From NCBI GenBank assembly GCA_020351895.1, contig CP070672.1:2196803-2203974 (forward strand): 7,172 bases of DNA, given 5' to 3'. The translations under genes were made by a program, and so were the position numbers. This document shows positions 5,623 through 7,172 of this stretch, piece by piece. This stretch comes from Thermoplasmata archaeon (lineage in GTDB: Archaea; Thermoplasmatota; Thermoplasmata; GCA-020350865). The notes under the pieces were generated by a model. It saw nothing but the letters and a program-made list of their open reading frames with translations. It was not told the DNA's origin and did no database searches. Positions within the stretch are counted from its first letter, which is position 1, and each line of letters opens with the position of its first letter.

Positions 5623-5640
5623 ATTATCAGCCCTGATAAT
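5623..5640. promoter_or_regulatory. Operator-like dyad in the divergent promoter region
   Basis: ATTATCAG-CC-CTGATAAT is a perfect 8-base inverted repeat around a 2-base centre. The loop is too short for a good RNA hairpin, but the size suits a dimeric helix-turn-helix repressor. It lies between the leftward box A (5579-5586) and the rightward box A (5708-5716), upstream of both, so a bound regulator could affect either gene. No regulator gene is in the window. Confidence 0.5.
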
Positions 5641-5707
5641 TGTTAAAAATAAGAATATGTAAAAAAAAAGAGGCAAATTAATAAAGCATCTTTCTCATTC
5701 CCCTTCG

Positions 5708-5716
5708 TTATAAAAA
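5708..5716 (+). promoter_or_regulatory. Candidate box A for the M20 hydrolase gene
   Basis: TTATAAAAA begins 38 bases before the ATG at 5746, almost the same distance as the box A of the GyrI-like gene. The predicted transcript would start near 5733-5737, just before the Shine-Dalgarno GGTGAT (5736-5741). Confidence 0.5.
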
Positions 5717-5745
5717 TTTACTGTATTAATTGACAGGTGATGTTA

Positions 5746-6981
5746 ATGCCCGACGAAAAACTCATGAAAGTCCATGCGAAGATCGAAAGTTATCGTGATG
5801 AGATGATAAGGGATTTGGGTGATCTGATCAGGATACCGGCCATAAGTCCCAAGTCCGGCGGTGAAGGGGAGAATAAAAAAGCTGAATTCCTCTTGAAGCT
5901 CGTTGAAGGATTCGGTTTTGATGATATAGAAAGAATAGATGTGCCGGATGAATCCGCACCTGATAAAATGAGGCCGAACATAATCGCTAGGATTAAAGGC
6001 CAGAGTGATGCGGCTCAAAATATATGGGTAGTGGTCCATATGGATGTCGTGCCTGAGGGTGATTTGAAGTTGTGGGATACCGATCCTTATGAGCCAGTAG
6101 TGAAGGACGGCAAGATCTTCGGTAGGGGAGTTGAGGACAACGGTCAGGAGTTGATAGCAGCTCTGTACAGTGTGAGGGCCTTAAAAGAGGAAGGAATTTT
6201 ACCTGAGAACAATATCAACATCGCCATTGTGGCCGATGAAGAAACAGGAAGTGACTTTGGAATTAGACCACTCATCGAAAAGGGGCTCTTCACAAAGGAT
6301 GATCTGATCATAGTCCCAGATGGAGGGAACAGTGAGGGAACGCTCATCGAGGTTTCGGAAAAGACGATCATGTGGCTTAAGATAAGGACCGTCGGCAAGC
6401 AGTGCCACGGTAGCATGCCTGAGAGGGGGATCAACGCGCATAAGGCCGCGATGAAGTTCGGTGTTAGTTTAGATGAGGAGCTTCATAGAAAATACAGCAA
6501 GAAGGACGAGCTGTTCGATCCGCCTATATCGACCTTTGAGCCCACGAAGAAGGAGGGTAACGTTCCCAATATAAATACCATCCCTGGTGAGGATATTTAC
6601 TACATGGACTGCAGGATATTACCTGATTACGATCCCGAAGAAGTGTTCGAAACCATAAAAAGAGCGGGGGAGAGTATTTCCCAGGAAATCGGGGCCAAGT
6701 TCGAGTTCGAAAGGCCCCAGTACGATCCTGCAGCGCCGCCGACATCACCTGAGAGCCCAGCGGTTTTGGCATTGAAAGAGGCCATCAAAACGGTTTACGA
6801 TATCGTGCCCTATGCTGGAGGGATTGGAGGAGGGACATGCGCCGCGATATTCAGAAGAGCGGGGTATCCTGCCGTGGTTTGGGCAAAACTTGATGATACA
6901 TGTCATGCTCCCAATGAATACGCGGTAATCGACAATATCGTAAACGATGCAAAGGTTTATGCCTCTATGTTCTGCAAGTAA
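5746..6981 (+). CDS. M20 family zinc metallo-hydrolase (peptidase/deacylase, ArgE/DapE-like)
   Basis: This 411-residue cytosolic enzyme is predicted to cleave an amide or peptide bond with two metal ions. All ligands of the family are present: H98 and D100 in HMDVVPEGD, bridging D131 in GRGVEDNG, catalytic E165 with ligand E166 in ADEETGSD, D192 in VPDGGN, and H387 in TCHAPNEY. The dimerisation ('lid') domain lies at about residues 202-320 and contains H221 in QCHGSMP, which in relatives reaches the partner's active site. From memory it resembles uncharacterised archaeal M20 hydrolases such as the MJ0457 type rather than true DapE. The substrate, perhaps a dipeptide or acylated amino acid, cannot be read off. 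I chose ATG 5746 because GGTGAT ends 4 bases before it. Upstream in-frame GTG 5737 and ATG 5740 overlap that Shine-Dalgarno. It has its own promoter, divergent from the small minus-strand gene. Confidence 0.9.
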   Translation: MPDEKLMKVHAKIESYRDEMIRDLGDLIRIPAISPKSGGEGENKKAEFLLKLVEGFGFDDIERIDVPDESAPDKMRPNIIARIKGQSDAAQNIWVVVHMDVVPEGDLKLWDTDPYEPVVKDGKIFGRGVEDNGQELIAALYSVRALKEEGILPENNINIAIVADEETGSDFGIRPLIEKGLFTKDDLIIVPDGGNSEGTLIEVSEKTIMWLKIRTVGKQCHGSMPERGINAHKAAMKFGVSLDEELHRKYSKKDELFDPPISTFEPTKKEGNVPNINTIPGEDIYYMDCRILPDYDPEEVFETIKRAGESISQEIGAKFEFERPQYDPAAPPTSPESPAVLALKEAIKTVYDIVPYAGGIGGGTCAAIFRRAGYPAVVWAKLDDTCHAPNEYAVIDNIVNDAKVYASMFCK

Positions 6982-6999
6982 AACGCTTATTAATTGACG

Positions 7000-7025
7000 T
7001 ATTACAGTGCATAACACCCGTAATA
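7000..7025 (+). terminator. Weak inverted repeat after the M20 gene
   Basis: TATTAC (7000-7005) can pair with GTAATA (7020-7025) across 14 bases, starting 18 bases after the stop codon. The arms are short and AT-rich and no T-run follows, so this is only a weak candidate for a 3' end. Confidence 0.15.
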
Positions 7026-7066
7026 TTCTGAGATGAGTAATGCGATTGATCGTAAAAATGAGTGCT

Positions 7067-7088
7067 CCCCAAAGCTAAAGCATCAGGG
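7067..7088 (-). other. Hairpin resembling the right end / omega-RNA 3' hairpin of an IS200/IS605-type element
   Basis: On the minus strand CCCTGATGC-TTTA-GCTTTGGGG folds as three C-G pairs, T-G and G-T wobbles, A-T, one T-T mismatch and two closing pairs around a TTTA loop. On the plus strand the wobbles become A-C mismatches, so the minus strand is the likely functional one. A GC-rich stem with a TTTA-type loop just after a stop codon, followed by GGGGAGCACTCA, looks like the subterminal right-end hairpin of TnpB-carrying elements. The rest of the element would lie beyond the right edge. Assignment is by resemblance only. Confidence 0.35.
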
Positions 7089-7100
7089 TATCCTCACGGG

Positions 7101-7172
7101 TTAGCAGGTAAATTCAAGCAGAGTCCTTTGAGGAGTCCTCATTTCCTTTGATTCCTTATGCAGCCATCCCAA
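7101..7172 (-). CDS. Possible C-terminal fragment of a minus-strand gene entering from the right (TnpB-like?)
   Basis: One minus-strand frame is open from the window edge for 23 codons to a TAA at 7103-7101. It ends in TPQRTLLEFTC, which faintly recalls the ExxPEFTPVE stretch in the tails of archaeal TnpB proteins. The hairpin 12 bases downstream is placed as in IS200/IS605-type elements. If it is TnpB, the usual residues after FTPVE are missing, so the tail would be truncated or frameshifted. Twenty-three codons is short enough to be chance, so treat this as a hint only. Confidence 0.22.
   Translation of the reverse strand: MGWLHKESKEMRTPQRTLLEFTC

Noticed and set aside
5661..5669. Run of nine A in the divergent spacer
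   Set aside because: It could be a bending tract or a UP-like element, but nothing else supports a role, and on the minus strand it lies upstream of that gene's promoter.
7033..7104. A 23-codon plus-strand frame starting at ATG 7033
   Set aside because: It has no Shine-Dalgarno, its residues show no recognisable pattern, and it overlaps the minus-strand hairpin. It is most likely chance.
7121..7141. Direct repeat GAGTCCT (7121, 7133) and the palindrome TGAGGA-G-TCCTCA (7129-7141)
   Set aside because: The arms are short and fall inside the possible minus-strand coding tail. Without more sequence they cannot be told from coincidence.

Overview
The window reads as archaeal chromosome, moderately AT-rich. 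Strong Shine-Dalgarno sequences match the archaeal 16S tail (GGAGGTGA type). Two genes appear to start with TTG. TATA/box A-like elements lie about 38-40 nt upstream of two ATGs. The gene content also fits archaea: a stand-alone RibD C-terminal reductase, an M20 hydrolase of the type common in methanogens and relatives, and a TRM11-like methyltransferase. A euryarchaeal or Thermoplasmata-type host is my guess; the sequence alone does not settle it.

Layout, left to right. Bases 1-606 hold the 3' part of a GNAT acetyltransferase fused to a YoaP-like, thioredoxin-fold-like tail; its 5' end lies outside the window. A promoter then drives a stand-alone GyrI-like ligand-binding protein (714-1184). 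It is followed closely by a HEAT-like repeat protein with a very basic C-terminus (about 1246-1860). After a 72-base gap with a bulged inverted repeat comes a RibD_C-family reductase with a TTG start (1933-2601). Next is the largest gene, a 625-residue methyltransferase with a TRM11-like front half and an SPPY catalytic motif (2723-4600). A compact GNAT acetyltransferase (4632-5141) follows 31 bases later.

The strand then changes. A 94-residue, aromatic-rich protein of unknown function (5235-5519) is on the minus strand, convergent with the GNAT gene. It is divergent from an M20 metallopeptidase/deacylase (5746-6981). The 226-base divergent spacer carries box A candidates for both directions and, between them, an 18-base dyad at 5623-5640 that looks like an operator. 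The last 190 bases hold no complete gene. They contain a minus-strand open tail and a hairpin whose G-T/G-U wobbles favour the minus strand, resembling the right end of an IS200/IS605-type (TnpB) element entering from the right.

The genes do not form an obvious single pathway. Most look like independent accessory enzymes with their own start signals. The only tight pairs are GyrI/HEAT and methyltransferase/GNAT. No rRNA, tRNA or CRISPR array was recognised. The items most worth a second look are the TRM11-like SPPY methyltransferase without a restriction partner, the small unknown protein with its divergent operator-like dyad, and the possible TnpB-element end at the right edge.
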